64,000 nucleotides of DNA from Paenibacillus sp. CAA11 (GCF_003060825.1 NZ_CP028922.1:2711001-2775000), one strand, 5' to 3'. Positions 26,514-36,113 are shown, numbered from the stretch's first letter. The notes: a model not told the origin generated them from the letters alone. Made by a program: numbers and translations.

Positions 26514-27825
26514 GAACACGTTCCTTTGCTTCCATCAATAATGTCTCCCGCTCATTGGGAATATCTCCAGCAGCAACTGCATGCAGCAGTTCCTTCATTA
26601 GCTTGCCCAGCCAAGGGCCTCCCCGCCGCTCAAGAACTGTAAGCACATCGCCTCCCGTAACGGCGAGATCCTTCAATTCCTGCACTTGAACCTGGCGGTA
26701 CCAGTCCTGTCCCTTCCTTAACAGCAAACTGTGAACATATATAGAAGGCCCAGCCTCAAGTGAATTCCCCCCGTAAATCACCGCTTCTCTTCGCAGCCAT
26801 AAACCTGCGATGGCTTGTCCATATTCTACCTGAAGCCGAGTCCAGCAGCGCCGCAGCTGGTCGAAGGCGGGATCACTCTCTTCTTCTGCGGATTCTTCAA
26901 TGATCAGCGAAGCTTGACTAACGATCTGAGCGTCAAAGTCAAGAATAGCTGCAACCGTATCCGCCACAACATTTGGAAATGTCCAGCTCCTCATCAGCTC
27001 ACGGGCATCATCCCCTGAACACCCCAGAGACTGAAGCAGCAAGGACCATCTCAGCTCTGGAGCTGTGATCGGAAGGCGCTCCAGATAAGTTATTAAAGTG
27101 CCTGGCTTATGCCGGGGAACCGGCGCTTTCAAAGCTTGCAGCAAACCGCTGCGGTCAAGAAATGCCAGACCGCGAAGAGGCTGCGGGCCGGCTACAATAC
27201 GCTCCAATTCGGCCCGAATACGCTCTACGGCAATAAAGGAGAAGCCGTCACGCTGGCTTTGGAGGCCCCTCCACAAGCTCTTAACAAGGCGAAAGCCAAA
27301 CACCGAAGCAAAACGGATCGCCCGCATCATGCGGAGGGCATCTTCCTCAAAGCGCTCCTCGGCCCGGCCTACGCAGCGAATCCAGCCCCTTTGAATATCA
27401 CGCTGGCCGCCATAAGGATCTACAATTCTCCCCCGAAGGTCGCGGGCCATGGCATTCATCGTAAAATCCCTTCGGAGCAGGTCCTCTTCTATGCCGTCTA
27501 CAAATTCAACACCAGCCGGCCGTCGATGATCGACATAGACGGTTTCCTTGCGAAAGGTGGTGACTTCGAACGGATTCCCTTCCAGCACCACAGTAACCGT
27601 ACCGTGCTGCAAGCCGGTAGGCACGGTACGTTCGAAGATCTCCATCACCTGCTCCGGTCGTGCTGAAGTGGCAATATCCATATCATGCACAGGCCGCCCC
27701 ATGATTTCATCGCGCACACATCCGCCGACAAAATACGCAGCAAAGCCGGAGTCTTCTAATCGGCGCAACACCTGTTCCCCCTGTGCAAGCATCAGGGGGT
27801 CTACCTGAGACCAAGATAAGCTCAA
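26503..27825 (-). CDS. cca: CCA tRNA nucleotidyltransferase
   Basis: The enzyme adds or repairs the 3' CCA of tRNAs. The head domain has GFAAYFVGGCVRDEIMGRP and the catalytic carboxylates in VHDMDIATSA, near residue 50. RRDFTMNAMARDLRGRIVDP and the RNA-binding helices follow. The length of 440 residues is typical for Bacillales. The start is TTG at 27825 with AGGAGGATAAG upstream; no better ATG is available. It lies between bshA and birA as in B. subtilis. Confidence 0.95.
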   Translation of the reverse strand: MSLSWSQVDPLMLAQGEQVLRRLEDSGFAAYFVGGCVRDEIMGRPVHDMDIATSARPEQVMEIFERTVPTGLQHGTVTVVLEGNPFEVTTFRKETVYVDHRRPAGVEFVDGIEEDLLRRDFTMNAMARDLRGRIVDPYGGQRDIQRGWIRCVGRAEERFEEDALRMMRAIRFASVFGFRLVKSLWRGLQSQRDGFSFIAVERIRAELERIVAGPQPLRGLAFLDRSGLLQALKAPVPRHKPGTLITYLERLPITAPELRWSLLLQSLGCSGDDARELMRSWTFPNVVADTVAAILDFDAQIVSQASLIIEESAEEESDPAFDQLRRCWTRLQVEYGQAIAGLWLRREAVIYGGNSLEAGPSIYVHSLLLRKGQDWYRQVQVQELKDLAVTGGDVLTVLERRGGPWLGKLMKELLHAVAAGDIPNERETLLMEAKERVHDE

Positions 27826-27884
27826 AATCTTATCCTCCTATTCCAAGCAGATCCAAGAGCAGAAGGCATTAAATCGCTTCCTCC

Positions 27885-29042
27885 TTAATAAATCGGACTA
27901 AGCGGAGTTTTCTTGCCTTCAAGAACTCGATAATAGATCTCCTCATACTGCCTTGTAATGCGCTCACTATTGAACTCTGTTCTCGCCCGCTGAAGACAGG
28001 CTTCCTTCGTGCGTGTCTCAAGCTGCGGATGGGTCAGCAGATGAATGGCATACTCTGCCATAGCCCGTGTATCCCCGATAGGAGCCAAATAACCGGTCTC
28101 TCCATGAGCCACTAGCTCGGGAATCCCTCCTGCTTGCGACCCGATCGTCGGCACACCGCAGGCCATTGCTTCAAGGGCTACAAGACCGAAGCTCTCCTTC
28201 TCCGAGGGTAAGAGGAGGACATCGGCCAAGGAAATAATCTGTGCAATTTCATCCTGCTTGCCGAGAAAATGGACGCGGTCCTCCAGACCGAGTTCCTTGA
28301 TGCGCCACTGAATTTTTGGCAATTCAGGTCCTTCCCCGACAAACAATAGTCTGGAAGGGACATTCCGGCTTACCTGAGCGAATATATCAAGCACATCACT
28401 CACGCGCTTAACCGGGCGGAAGTTAGAGATATGCATCAGGATCTTCTCATCTGGAAACGCAAAGTCACTGCGCAGCGATGCGACATCTCTAGGGTAGTAG
28501 ACCCGCTTATCCACAAAATTGTATGTAAGATCAATGGGTCTGGTGATATCCAGCACTTCCTGGGTTTCCCGCATTAGATCTTTGGACACCGACGTTACGG
28601 CATCGCTCTCATTAATCGCCAGACGAATCAAGTCCTTAAGCGATTCATCCTGTGCCAGCACAGTGATGTCCGTTCCGTGCAGAGTAGTTACTACCTTAAG
28701 ATCCGGACCTACCATTTGCTTGGCTAAAAAGGCGCAAACCGCATGAGGCACCGCATAATGCACATGCAGAATATCCAGCTTCTCCCGCTTCGCGACCTGG
28801 GCCATCTTCGTGGCCAGAGACAGGTCATAAGGCGGATATCTAAATACGTAATAATCGTTTACTTCAACTTCGTGATAAAAAATGTTCTTATGAAATGTGC
28901 CAAGACGGAAAGGCACGCTATGCGAAATAAAATGAACCTCGTGGCCCAGTTCCGCCAGCAGCTTTCCGAGCTCAGTCGCTACCACTCCCGAACCACCGAG
29001 GGAAGGATAGCAGGTAATGCCGATTTTTAGCGAATGGCTCAC
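27885..29042 (-). CDS. bshA: N-acetyl-alpha-D-glucosaminyl L-malate synthase BshA
   Basis: GT4 glycosyltransferase that makes the first intermediate of bacillithiol from UDP-GlcNAc and malate. The N-terminal motif GITCYPSLGGSGVVATELGK is the family signature. LLFVGEGPELPKIQ and the EX7E-type region LLPSEKESFGLVALEAMACG (near residue 285) mark the GT4 fold. The length of 385 residues is normal. It is followed on the minus strand by cca and preceded by bshB1, giving a bacillithiol pair, with the third gene (bshC) elsewhere. Confidence 0.96.
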   Translation of the reverse strand: MSHSLKIGITCYPSLGGSGVVATELGKLLAELGHEVHFISHSVPFRLGTFHKNIFYHEVEVNDYYVFRYPPYDLSLATKMAQVAKREKLDILHVHYAVPHAVCAFLAKQMVGPDLKVVTTLHGTDITVLAQDESLKDLIRLAINESDAVTSVSKDLMRETQEVLDITRPIDLTYNFVDKRVYYPRDVASLRSDFAFPDEKILMHISNFRPVKRVSDVLDIFAQVSRNVPSRLLFVGEGPELPKIQWRIKELGLEDRVHFLGKQDEIAQIISLADVLLLPSEKESFGLVALEAMACGVPTIGSQAGGIPELVAHGETGYLAPIGDTRAMAEYAIHLLTHPQLETRTKEACLQRARTEFNSERITRQYEEIYYRVLEGKKTPLSPIY

Positions 29043-29083
29043 TTTCGGGCCACCTCTTTTCCAAGTAGTATCCTATACCGAAG

Positions 29084-29794
29084 TTAACGAGTGGGCAGAA
29101 AGCGATCGATCTTGTAAGCCGTCTTGACCGCAAACCCTTCCGCATACGGAATCAGCTTCCGCTGACCTATCAGCGCGTCTCTGGACTTCACACGTTCCAC
29201 ATACCCCTGATTCAGTGGAGTCGCAACCACATCCGATCCAACAGAGGCTTGTCCAAATTGAGACTTATAACAATTGAGCGATCGTTCCTTCAGTTCATAT
29301 TGTTCCGTTACATCTACGATTAAATCCGGGGTCACCCAGTCATTTATGAAATAGAAGAACAAATCTTCCACCTGTATTGGCGGCTCCTCAGGCATATAGC
29401 GCCGAAGCTTGGCGTTGAACACCGCCTCTTCAACCAGCTTGCTGCAGGCAATATGATCCGGATGTCTGTCCTCCCAATAAGGAGCAAAAACAATGCGCGG
29501 TGCGAAAGCCCGGATCTGTGCCGTAACTAAGGCTACATTCTCCGGGGTCAGGAATAGACCCCGATCCGGCAAACCGAGGTTACTGCGCACAGTTAGTCCG
29601 AGAACCTCTGCAGCGGCGCCAGCTTCTTTTTTTCTCAGCTCCACCGTACCGTTTGATGACATCTCCGCCTGGGTCAAATCACAAATGCCTACCTTGAGGC
29701 CTGCTGCTGTATGCTTAGCAATGGTGCCCGCCATGCCGATTTCCGCGTCATCGGCATGGGCTCCGAAAATTAAAATATCCAGCTTCTCGTTCAT
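29084..29794 (-). CDS. bshB1: Bacillithiol biosynthesis deacetylase BshB1
   Basis: Zinc-dependent LmbE-type deacetylase that removes acetate from GlcNAc-malate. The zinc motif is [19 protein letters not shown] near residue 15, with [17 protein letters not shown] providing the third ligand near residue 110. The length of 236 residues is typical. It overlaps mgsA by 4 nt and is followed by bshA after a 41-nt gap. Confidence 0.95.
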   Translation of the reverse strand: MNEKLDILIFGAHADDAEIGMAGTIAKHTAAGLKVGICDLTQAEMSSNGTVELRKKEAGAAAEVLGLTVRSNLGLPDRGLFLTPENVALVTAQIRAFAPRIVFAPYWEDRHPDHIACSKLVEEAVFNAKLRRYMPEEPPIQVEDLFFYFINDWVTPDLIVDVTEQYELKERSLNCYKSQFGQASVGSDVVATPLNQGYVERVKSRDALIGQRKLIPYAEGFAVKTAYKIDRFLPTR

Positions 29795-30213
29795 TTGTTC
29801 ACTCTCGGCTTATGCTGCTCGACAAGCTCGCGCCATCCAAAGTCGCCGCGGTCAAGAGCGCGAACTAAAATTTCTGCAGATGCCACATTGGTAGCCACCG
29901 GAATGCCGTGCACATCGCACAAACGGAGCAGTGCCGTAATATCAGGTTCATGGGGCTGAGCCATTAACGGATCGCGCAGGAAGATCACCAGATCCATTTC
30001 ATTCTGGGCAATAAGCGAGCCGATTTGCTGGTCGCCTCCCAGCGGTCCGGAAAGGAAACGATGAATTTGCAGTTTGGTTTGTTCCATAATTCGCATACCG
30101 GTAGTTCCAGTTGAGTACAGCTTCTTGTCTGCGAAAACATGTTCATAGGCAATGACAAAGTTAACTAGTTCCTCTTTCTTACGATCGTGTGCGATAAATG
30201 CTACATTTAACAT
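29791..30213 (-). CDS. mgsA: Methylglyoxal synthase
   Basis: MgsA converts dihydroxyacetone phosphate to methylglyoxal and phosphate. Motifs are [14 protein letters not shown] at the N-terminus, TGTTGMRI (phosphate binding), [11 protein letters not shown] and [17 protein letters not shown], with the catalytic aspartates in these. The length of 140 residues is normal. It overlaps bshB1 by 4 nt and follows dapB by 16 nt, the same order as in B. subtilis. Confidence 0.96.
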   Translation of the reverse strand: MLNVAFIAHDRKKEELVNFVIAYEHVFADKKLYSTGTTGMRIMEQTKLQIHRFLSGPLGGDQQIGSLIAQNEMDLVIFLRDPLMAQPHEPDITALLRLCDVHGIPVATNVASAEILVRALDRGDFGWRELVEQHKPRVNK

Positions 30214-30229
30214 GCCCGATAACCTCCAT

Positions 30230-31036
30230 CTATTCTACAAAATGCTCAAATCCATATACCATTCCGCTCAAATCTCTAACCTTCTTGACCGCTAGGTTCA
30301 CACCCGGCATATATCCTGCCCGGTCATACGAATCGTGCCGAATCTTAAGCGTCTGTCCAAATCCGCCAAAAATAACCTCCTGCTGAGCGAATACACCCGG
30401 CAGACGCACGCTGTGAATACGAAATCCGTTATAATATCCGCCGCGGGCGCCTTCGATCGTTTCTTCTTCTCTTGGGTTACCCTGCCTTAGCTCCTCACGG
30501 TGCTCTGCAATCCATTCTGCGGTCTTAACGGCAGTTCCTGATGGGGCATCCAGCTTCTGATCTCCGTGATATTCAATGATTTCAAGATGCGGAAAATACT
30601 TTGCAGCCTGGGCCGCAAATTTCATCATCAGAATGGCGCCAATCGAAAAGTTCGGGGCGATCAGCCCTCCGACTCCCTCTTCCTTGCAAAGCTTGTCCAG
30701 ATCTTCAATCTGCTCAGGTGTAAACCCTGTCGTGCCCACCACAGGACTTACGCCCAGCCGAATCGCCAGCTCCGTATTGGTATATGCGGATTGAGGGATC
30801 GTAAAGTCGACCAGTACTTGAGCGCCGCTTTCTCTCAACGACTTCTCAAGCCCTTCGGTCACCTTTACCCCACAATCCGCAAGTCCAACCAGGGACGAAG
30901 CATCGACACCTAATTCGGATCGACTTACCGCTGCGACAAGCTCAAGCTCGGGGTCTTCCAGCACCATCCTTACAACTTCTTTCCCCATTCTTCCGCCCGC
31001 TCCTGCAACGGCTACCTTAATTCTGTCTGCCATCAT
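30230..31036 (-). CDS. dapB: 4-hydroxy-tetrahydrodipicolinate reductase
   Basis: This is a lysine and diaminopimelate pathway enzyme and uses NAD(P)H. The Rossmann motif is [18 protein letters not shown]; the catalytic region is [24 protein letters not shown] with the conserved His and Lys. [13 protein letters not shown] and [11 protein letters not shown] are also typical. The length of 268 residues is normal. Two ATG codons open the frame (31036 and 31033); the first overlaps the TPR gene end by 20 nt. Diaminopimelate is also needed for spore cortex and dipicolinate. Confidence 0.96.
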   Translation of the reverse strand: MMADRIKVAVAGAGGRMGKEVVRMVLEDPELELVAAVSRSELGVDASSLVGLADCGVKVTEGLEKSLRESGAQVLVDFTIPQSAYTNTELAIRLGVSPVVGTTGFTPEQIEDLDKLCKEEGVGGLIAPNFSIGAILMMKFAAQAAKYFPHLEIIEYHGDQKLDAPSGTAVKTAEWIAEHREELRQGNPREEETIEGARGGYYNGFRIHSVRLPGVFAQQEVIFGGFGQTLKIRHDSYDRAGYMPGVNLAVKKVRDLSGMVYGFEHFVE

Positions 31037-31586
31037 GATCCCTCACAATTCTCTGCTTTGATGTTTGATTCAAATTGTTCTTAAAACGCTGCTCCATCTT
31101 CTTAAGCTCGACAGCGGCATAATCATCCTGCAGGAGAGCCGAAGCTTCCCACACACAGGCAAGTGCCTGGTGGAAATGCCCTAGCTCCCCATATGCCAGC
31201 GCGAGCCAAACATGTATATTAGCCGATAAAGGATCCAGCTTCACCGCCCTTTCGAGCAGGTCTGCTGCCTCCTGGGCAGTTTGGGTATCATCATCCTGGC
31301 GCTGCTGAAGCAAATGTACTGCTCTGCGGGTTAAATCTTTGGCTTCAAGCCGCTGATAATGTAGAATATAAACCTGCTGATTCGGAGAAAGCACTATGGC
31401 TCGTGCCGCATGCCGGATCGCCTTATCAAGCTTGTCACTGCGGGCATAGGTAATCGACAAGCGATAATGAAGCTCCCCGTTCTCGGGTTCCTCCTGTATA
31501 GCCCGTTTGAACCAGCGAATTGCCTGTTCAAAGTCGTTGGCCAAAATGCTTTGATAAGCCATTTGCATATAGTCTTCCGCTCTCAT
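31017..31586 (-). CDS. TPR repeat protein upstream of dapB
   Basis: This 189-residue helical protein has clear TPR units: MQMAYQSILANDFEQAIRWF, GELHYRLSITYARSDKLDKA and IHVWLALAYGELGHFHQAL. There is a central charged stretch (RRAVHLLQQRQDDDTQTAQE). AAAGGAGG lies 8 nt before the ATG. No enzyme motif is seen. It overlaps dapB by 20 nt. It is not present at this position in B. subtilis and is unrelated in sequence to the TPR protein at 22319. Confidence 0.83.
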   Translation of the reverse strand: MRAEDYMQMAYQSILANDFEQAIRWFKRAIQEEPENGELHYRLSITYARSDKLDKAIRHAARAIVLSPNQQVYILHYQRLEAKDLTRRAVHLLQQRQDDDTQTAQEAADLLERAVKLDPLSANIHVWLALAYGELGHFHQALACVWEASALLQDDYAAVELKKMEQRFKNNLNQTSKQRIVRDHDGRQN

Positions 31587-31636
31587 CTGCCATCCTCCTT
31601 TGGGTAGGCTGATGATACAGCATATGAAACCTAATA

Positions 31637-31969
31637 CTAAAGGGTGTCCTTTTTCGTCCAGCGGTCCTTGTCCCGTGTGTTAAATTTATGCATAACCTTG
31701 TCGTGCGCTTCCGTCAGATCAATACCTAAGGAATTTGCAAAACAAATCGTTATAAACAGAATATCTCCAAGCTCAAGCTCAATCGAATTGTCAGCTTCGT
31801 CCGGTTTTTTGGGCTTTTCACCGTATATGTGATTGACCTCGCGGGCTAATTCCCCGACCTCTTCGCTCATGCGGGCAAGCATGGTCAGCGGGCTGAAGTA
31901 GCCTTCTTTGAATTGTGATATGTAAGCGTCCACTTCTCGCTGCAGCTCTGCAAGCGACTTCTCTGCCAT
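31637..31969 (-). CDS. ypjD: MazG-like nucleotide pyrophosphohydrolase (YpjD-type)
   Basis: This 110-residue all-alpha NTP pyrophosphatase belongs to the house-cleaning type. The metal-binding pattern is seen in LARMSEEVGELAREVNHIYG and ELGDILFITICFANSLGIDL (EExxE and ExxD motifs). The ATG at 31969 follows GGGGTGG; the longer open frame to 32098 would cross the divergent promoter region and lacks a ribosome site. It sits next to ypjC and dapB as in B. subtilis. Confidence 0.9.
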   Translation of the reverse strand: MAEKSLAELQREVDAYISQFKEGYFSPLTMLARMSEEVGELAREVNHIYGEKPKKPDEADNSIELELGDILFITICFANSLGIDLTEAHDKVMHKFNTRDKDRWTKKDTL

Positions 31970-32128
31970 GCGTATCCACCCCTTTATATATGTTCTATTT
32001 TGTTCCAACCCTATGTTATCGTAAAGCAGATTTGAAAACAAATCCTTTTTTATTCTACGGTAAAAAAGGTATACTAAAAATGCTTTTTGATTTTCCACGA
32101 ATCACCAGTAACTGAAAAGAGGGAGATT

Positions 32129-32998
32129 ATGATTTCATCAAGGCTGATGAACATGCTGAAAACAGCGGTGCCTATCTTGCTGGGAACCGCTGTCTACGCA
32201 TTTGGATTGCTATATTTTATTATCCCCAACCAGCTCATGGAAGGCGGTGTGACCGGTATTACCGTCCTGCTCAAATATGCGTTTGGCCTCTCGCCATCCA
32301 TAACCACACTGGTCCTTAACATTCCGCTATTCATTGTCGGCTGGAAAATGCTCGGAGGCAAACAGATTATATATACCGGCATTGGAATCGGTTCGCTCAC
32401 TTTTTTCTTATGGTTCTTTGAGGTCCTTATAGAAAAGGGCTGGGTCCAACCATTTCAGACAGAGCATGACTACATTCTCGCATCGCTTTATGCTGGAATA
32501 ACACTAGGGGCCGGGCTTGGACTGGTCTTCCGCTTTGGCGGCACAACCGGCGGTTCAGACATCATCGCCCGCATTCTCAACCGCAAATTTGGCTGGAGCA
32601 TGGGTCAAGTCATCCTTACTCTCGATGTGGTGATCATCGGCATTTCTCTGTTTTTTATCCCCCTTGAGAAAATTCTCTACACCCTTGTAGCTGTGTACAT
32701 TGCTTCGAAGGTCATTGATTTCATTCAAGAAGGGGCTTATGCAGCTAGAGCTTTCACGATAGTAAGCGACCACGCAGAGACGATTGCGGAGCTGATCACC
32801 AGCGAGATGGACCGGGGGGTCACACTGATTCCGGCCATTGGCGCTTACTCCAAGCAAGGCAAGCATGTTGTCTACTGCGTTGTATCGAGACAAGAAATCC
32901 GCCGGCTAAGCGGGCTGGTTAAATCAGTCGACCCCCGCGCTTTTATGGTGATCAATGATGTGCATGACGTTCAGGGTGAAGGCTTCCGTGAAGAATAG
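32129..32998 (+). CDS. ypjC: YitT-family membrane protein (YpjC-type)
   Basis: The 289-residue protein has five or six hydrophobic segments in the first 190 residues (VPILLGTAVYAFGLLYFII, ITTLVLNIPLFIVGWKML, ILTLDVVIIGISLFFIPL) and a C-terminal DUF2179 domain (AFTIVSDHAETIAELITSEM ... FMVINDVHDVQGEGF). The family signature GGTTGGSDIIARILNRKFGW is present. The function is unclear; the membrane and DUF2179 pair suggests a small-molecule transporter or sensor. It is the only plus-strand gene in this neighbourhood. A candidate -10 TATACT lies at 32070. The start chosen is the ATG at 32129 after GAGGGAG. Confidence 0.88.
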   Translation: MISSRLMNMLKTAVPILLGTAVYAFGLLYFIIPNQLMEGGVTGITVLLKYAFGLSPSITTLVLNIPLFIVGWKMLGGKQIIYTGIGIGSLTFFLWFFEVLIEKGWVQPFQTEHDYILASLYAGITLGAGLGLVFRFGGTTGGSDIIARILNRKFGWSMGQVILTLDVVIIGISLFFIPLEKILYTLVAVYIASKVIDFIQEGAYAARAFTIVSDHAETIAELITSEMDRGVTLIPAIGAYSKQGKHVVYCVVSRQEIRRLSGLVKSVDPRAFMVINDVHDVQGEGFREE

Positions 32999-33017
32999 CC
33001 GCCTGAAGCAGGCGGCT
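32997..33017. terminator. Symmetric hairpin joining the stop codons of two convergent genes
   Basis: AGCCGCCTG (32997-33005), a 3-nt loop, and CAGGCGGCT (33009-33017). The hairpin overlaps the TAG stop of the YitT gene on the plus strand and the TAG stop of ypjB on the minus strand. The T-content after the stem is modest in both directions, so it may work as a bidirectional terminator or an mRNA end stabiliser. Confidence 0.6.
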
Positions 33018-33870
33018 AGATTGGCCGGATTCTTTTCTCGGCATCATATTTCCGATAGGCTGTATAAGCTAAGGCTATTCCTATTCCCCCTCCAATAAAT
33101 AAGGTCCAAATCCATGGATTACTGTATCCTTTAATTGGAAGCATCACTGTAGTCTCTTTAGCTTTGCCAAACAAGGCAGCTATCACCCCTGTTCCCTGCT
33201 CGGCTATCCCTGTCATCTCATCAGAGCTTCCCTTCTCGAATTGCTCACTCACCGCCTCTAGGCGAGAAACCCAAGCATCCACCATCGAGATTTCTGAAGG
33301 TTCCCTTACAATGACAGCAGCCGGACGAATCCGTTCATAATGAAGCTTGAAGGACCGGACCGCACTGGCCACTTTCTCACCGCTTCCTCCCAGACTCGCC
33401 TGTCCAATTTTCTCCAGGTCGTCAGTTAGGATCTTATAATATTGCTGCCAGAGCGCTCCCTTGGAATGAGCGAGGCTGTCTGCTGCTAGACGCAGCCGGG
33501 CGGATGATTCCTCCAAAGCTTCCATAGAGGGGCTCGCCTTAGTAAGCTCTAACCGCGCATCCATGACGCATTCAGCCAAGGCATGAATCCCCTCCACCTG
33601 GGTAAGCCCTTCATAAGACAAGGCTTTGAAATGCTGCAGCACCTTCTGAATTGACTCCAGTGCCTTCACCAAATCTTGGCTTGTCACATGCTGATAAAAT
33701 TCCTCTGCAGCCTGATCCAAAGCATCTGCTTGGCGCTGCTGTTCCTCTGTTGGTTTCTCCGCTGCGTAGACACTGCCATTTACTGTTACCAGCAGAGAGA
33801 TCAGCAAAGCTAGCGTAGAAATGGCGGCCCTCCAAAGGCGCCGCCACCATTGATTTCCGTACATGGACAT
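33016..33870 (-). CDS. ypjB: Sporulation protein YpjB
   Basis: Signal peptide or N-anchor (AAISTLALLISLLVTVNGSVYAAE) is followed by a long helical extracytoplasmic region (residues 40-230) and a C-terminal membrane segment (IWTLFIGGGIGIALAYTAY) with a short basic cytoplasmic tail. This layout and the neighbours ypjA and ypjC match the sporulation-associated ypjB of B. subtilis. Biochemical role unknown. The length of 284 residues is normal. Confidence 0.88.
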   Translation of the reverse strand: MSMYGNQWWRRLWRAAISTLALLISLLVTVNGSVYAAEKPTEEQQRQADALDQAAEEFYQHVTSQDLVKALESIQKVLQHFKALSYEGLTQVEGIHALAECVMDARLELTKASPSMEALEESSARLRLAADSLAHSKGALWQQYYKILTDDLEKIGQASLGGSGEKVASAVRSFKLHYERIRPAAVIVREPSEISMVDAWVSRLEAVSEQFEKGSSDEMTGIAEQGTGVIAALFGKAKETTVMLPIKGYSNPWIWTLFIGGGIGIALAYTAYRKYDAEKRIRPI

Positions 33871-33926
33871 CCCTCCCTAACAGAGTGTATGCAAGCTGTT
33901 AAAGGGTTAGAATGCCGCATGCCTTG

Positions 33927-34553
33927 TCATCTTCTTCTCGCCTGTTTAACTGCAAGCCAAGTCGCGAGAATGCTGAACACTGTGAGTCCGAAAGTAAAAT
34001 TCTGAACACCGATCAGACGGGATTCCAGTTGGACCGGAAGCCAGGGATATACTCCGTATGTATAATCTACTGTATCATTTAGCAGAGTCCAAAGGCCTGC
34101 CGTCATAATCATCCAGCTGCCAACGTGGAAAAAGCGTACAAACAGCAGCGCTTCTATCGCCATAGCCAAATGGGAAATCGTCAGCATTCCATCTTCCCAC
34201 ACTAATACATCCCCGTAATGCTGGCCCGCGAATATAATGGAGACTGCCCAAATTCCATATTTGACACTAGTAACTACTCCAAGGCCCTCAATTAAGGAAC
34301 GTATGCCATACCAGTGTCCGATCTTGTTTTCAAATAGAAGAAATGCCAGGGAGAGTGTGAAGAACAAGCTGGCAGTAGGACTGTCAGGCACAAATATTAC
34401 CGTCCATAATGGATAATGAAGTACCGTATCTTTCAGCTGAGATCCATACCAAACATATCCATACACCGTTCCCAATAAATTTGCGCCGAACAGCAGCCAG
34501 AGAATAGGCTTGCTTAATAGAAAACGCCTGCTAATTAAATAAGGTGCTCTCAT
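33927..34553 (-). CDS. ypjA: DUF1405 membrane protein (YpjA-type)
   Basis: This 208-residue integral membrane protein has about six hydrophobic segments: PILWLLFGANLLGTVYGYVW, WTVIFVPDSPTASLFFTLSL, VKYGIWAVSIIFAGQ, WMIMTAGLWTLLNDTVDYTY and LTVFSILATWLAVKQ. The segment FVPDSPTASLFF is a family mark. Function unknown. It lies directly upstream of ypjB with a 57-nt gap, likely one transcript. Confidence 0.88.
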   Translation of the reverse strand: MRAPYLISRRFLLSKPILWLLFGANLLGTVYGYVWYGSQLKDTVLHYPLWTVIFVPDSPTASLFFTLSLAFLLFENKIGHWYGIRSLIEGLGVVTSVKYGIWAVSIIFAGQHYGDVLVWEDGMLTISHLAMAIEALLFVRFFHVGSWMIMTAGLWTLLNDTVDYTYGVYPWLPVQLESRLIGVQNFTFGLTVFSILATWLAVKQARRR

Positions 34554-34636
34554 GATCGTCTCCTTCTCTATCTCGCCTACTTACTTTGTCCATTATATAG
34601 GCCTTCCAGTAAACAGGCAAAGCTTCCAGGGAGGGA

Positions 34637-34666
34637 CAAAAAAAGAAATGCCTTTTGGCATTTCTT
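34637..34666 (-). terminator. Terminator after the IDEAL-domain gene
   Basis: AAGAAATGCC pairs with GGCATTTCTT around AAAA on the minus strand, with a T-run of seven after it. The stem begins at the last base of the stop codon. Confidence 0.9.
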
Positions 34667-34848
34667 CATGTCTCCAAAGCCTTCAGTTCATCCGTCAGAA
34701 GTCGGAAAGCCACCTCGTCGCCTTCTGCCAATGCGTTGTCGATTTCGCCGTATATTTTCTCTGCGCGGTGTTTACGCAAAGCCTCGTCCCAAATCATTTC
34801 CGCCGCCAGGGCCAACATCACTTCATAAGTAACTTTCATTTTATCCAT
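34666..34848 (-). CDS. Small IDEAL-domain protein
   Basis: This 60-residue protein starts MDKMKVTYEVMLALAAEM and its C-terminal part (KIYGEIDNALAEGDEVAFRLL, in pieces IDNALAEGD and FRLLTDEL) is the short IDEAL motif. IDEAL proteins in Bacillota include YpiB-like proteins that bind or stabilise partner proteins; B. subtilis has ypiB near this position. TTGGAGGTG precedes the ATG at 34848. The next gene upstream ends only 48 nt before, so they may be cotranscribed. Confidence 0.8.
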   Translation of the reverse strand: MDKMKVTYEVMLALAAEMIWDEALRKHRAEKIYGEIDNALAEGDEVAFRLLTDELKALET

Positions 34849-34896
34849 AGGATGCACCTCCAAGCTTAATATGGTTATTGCCATCGCTTCTCATAG

Positions 34897-36021
34897 TTAC
34901 TTCCTAAAGTCCGGCTCCTGCCGAGCCTGACAAATCACTTCAACCGCAGCCCTTCCGGCTGCAGTCATTCGTACAATCATACCTTCCTGTTCATCTTCCC
35001 CTATTCTGATCATTCCCAAATGCAGCATCATCTTGAGGATTCGCTCCTGGAAGATAGATTCAGGTGTATCATAATAGTAGGGATTGATGAACCGCTCCAT
35101 GGCCACAAACAGCGAATTCGCGGATACCCAGCCTTTGCTGCCTCGATCTATCCAATATACAAGCGATAACAAATTAGGTATGGGCCCTTTATAAAGTCTT
35201 AACCAAAAGCGAATTAACTGTATCAATGGTTCCCGTCTTTCTTCTGCAAGAACGGTCTGGCCAGCTGAGGTCACAGCAAGTATACCGCCGCGTTCCTCGA
35301 TCCATCTCCGGTAAGTAGCGTAATCATACAGAAATGCCAAACGGCTAGGGTAATCCTTAAACTTGCGCCCGTATCCGAACCGCCAGCCTGACCTTCCAAG
35401 CAAAGGTTCAGACACATGTAGCTTGTCCATAATCTGGGTCTGATATCTCCGGTACATCGCGCCTTCCGCATTCAGCACAATCTCATGGCGGTGAATATAA
35501 TCGATCAGCAAGAACAAATCTTCCGAAGCTTGGATGGGCTCCTCGCGATAGGCAGCAGGGGCCTGTACCCGCTTCAAATCCATGAGCATTCGCTGCTCCA
35601 AGCCGGTACGAAACCCCATTTTCAGATCTTCCGGAAGCTCGAACAGAAATCGTTCATTTGTAGACCTTCCCGTAAACAGCCAGCCCTTTTGCCGAAAGCG
35701 GGTTACAAGATCCCTAGGCCTGATTTGGGTCTTGACATCTTGATCGTCAGCACTCCATTTTGCCTGGCTAGCGCATGCGAGCAGCTCCTCAAGACTGAAC
35801 TGTTTTCGTCCATCAAACAGCAGCGTGTTAAGAAAGCGCAAATCCTCGGTGCCCAGCTCGTCTAGGAGCTCCTCAAAGTACTCGCGCCTGCCCATTTTCC
35901 CCAGAATGGTCTGAATCAGCTCATGCTTTGAATTGGTGTTGCACACGCATTTATAGTGATCTGCAATTTTGGTTAAAACTTCGATATCCGCGAAGGTGAG
36001 CATCTCAGCCAAGTTCATCAT
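34897..36021 (-). CDS. Hypothetical protein of 374 residues, helical and probably nucleic-acid binding
   Basis: I do not recognise the family. The protein is rich in helices and charged residues. The first 60 residues (LTFADIEVLTKIADHYK ... KHELIQTILGKMGR) resemble a helical SAP-like or winged motif. RPRDLVTRFRQKGWLFTG and WVSANSLFVAMERFINPYYYD look like winged-helix elements, and EERILKMMLHLGMIRIGEDEQEG (in part LKMMLHLGMIRIG) at the end fits another. Two ATG codons at the start (36021, 36018). No enzyme motif. It is transcribed toward the IDEAL gene and preceded by a strong terminator. Confidence 0.72.
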   Translation of the reverse strand: MMNLAEMLTFADIEVLTKIADHYKCVCNTNSKHELIQTILGKMGRREYFEELLDELGTEDLRFLNTLLFDGRKQFSLEELLACASQAKWSADDQDVKTQIRPRDLVTRFRQKGWLFTGRSTNERFLFELPEDLKMGFRTGLEQRMLMDLKRVQAPAAYREEPIQASEDLFLLIDYIHRHEIVLNAEGAMYRRYQTQIMDKLHVSEPLLGRSGWRFGYGRKFKDYPSRLAFLYDYATYRRWIEERGGILAVTSAGQTVLAEERREPLIQLIRFWLRLYKGPIPNLLSLVYWIDRGSKGWVSANSLFVAMERFINPYYYDTPESIFQERILKMMLHLGMIRIGEDEQEGMIVRMTAAGRAAVEVICQARQEPDFRK

Positions 36022-36082
36022 TCATCGCCTCGCCGTTTTAATACCATTATGGGAATTATTACAACTTTTATTCGGTTCAGGG

Positions 36083-36113
36083 CAAAAAAATAACCCGGGC
36101 AAGGCTGCCCGGG
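36083..36113 (-). terminator. Terminator after the histidine phosphatase gene
   Basis: CCCGGGCA (36113-36106) pairs with TGCCCGGG (36101-36094) on the minus strand, followed by TTATTTTTTT. It starts 3 nt past the stop codon. Confidence 0.92.
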
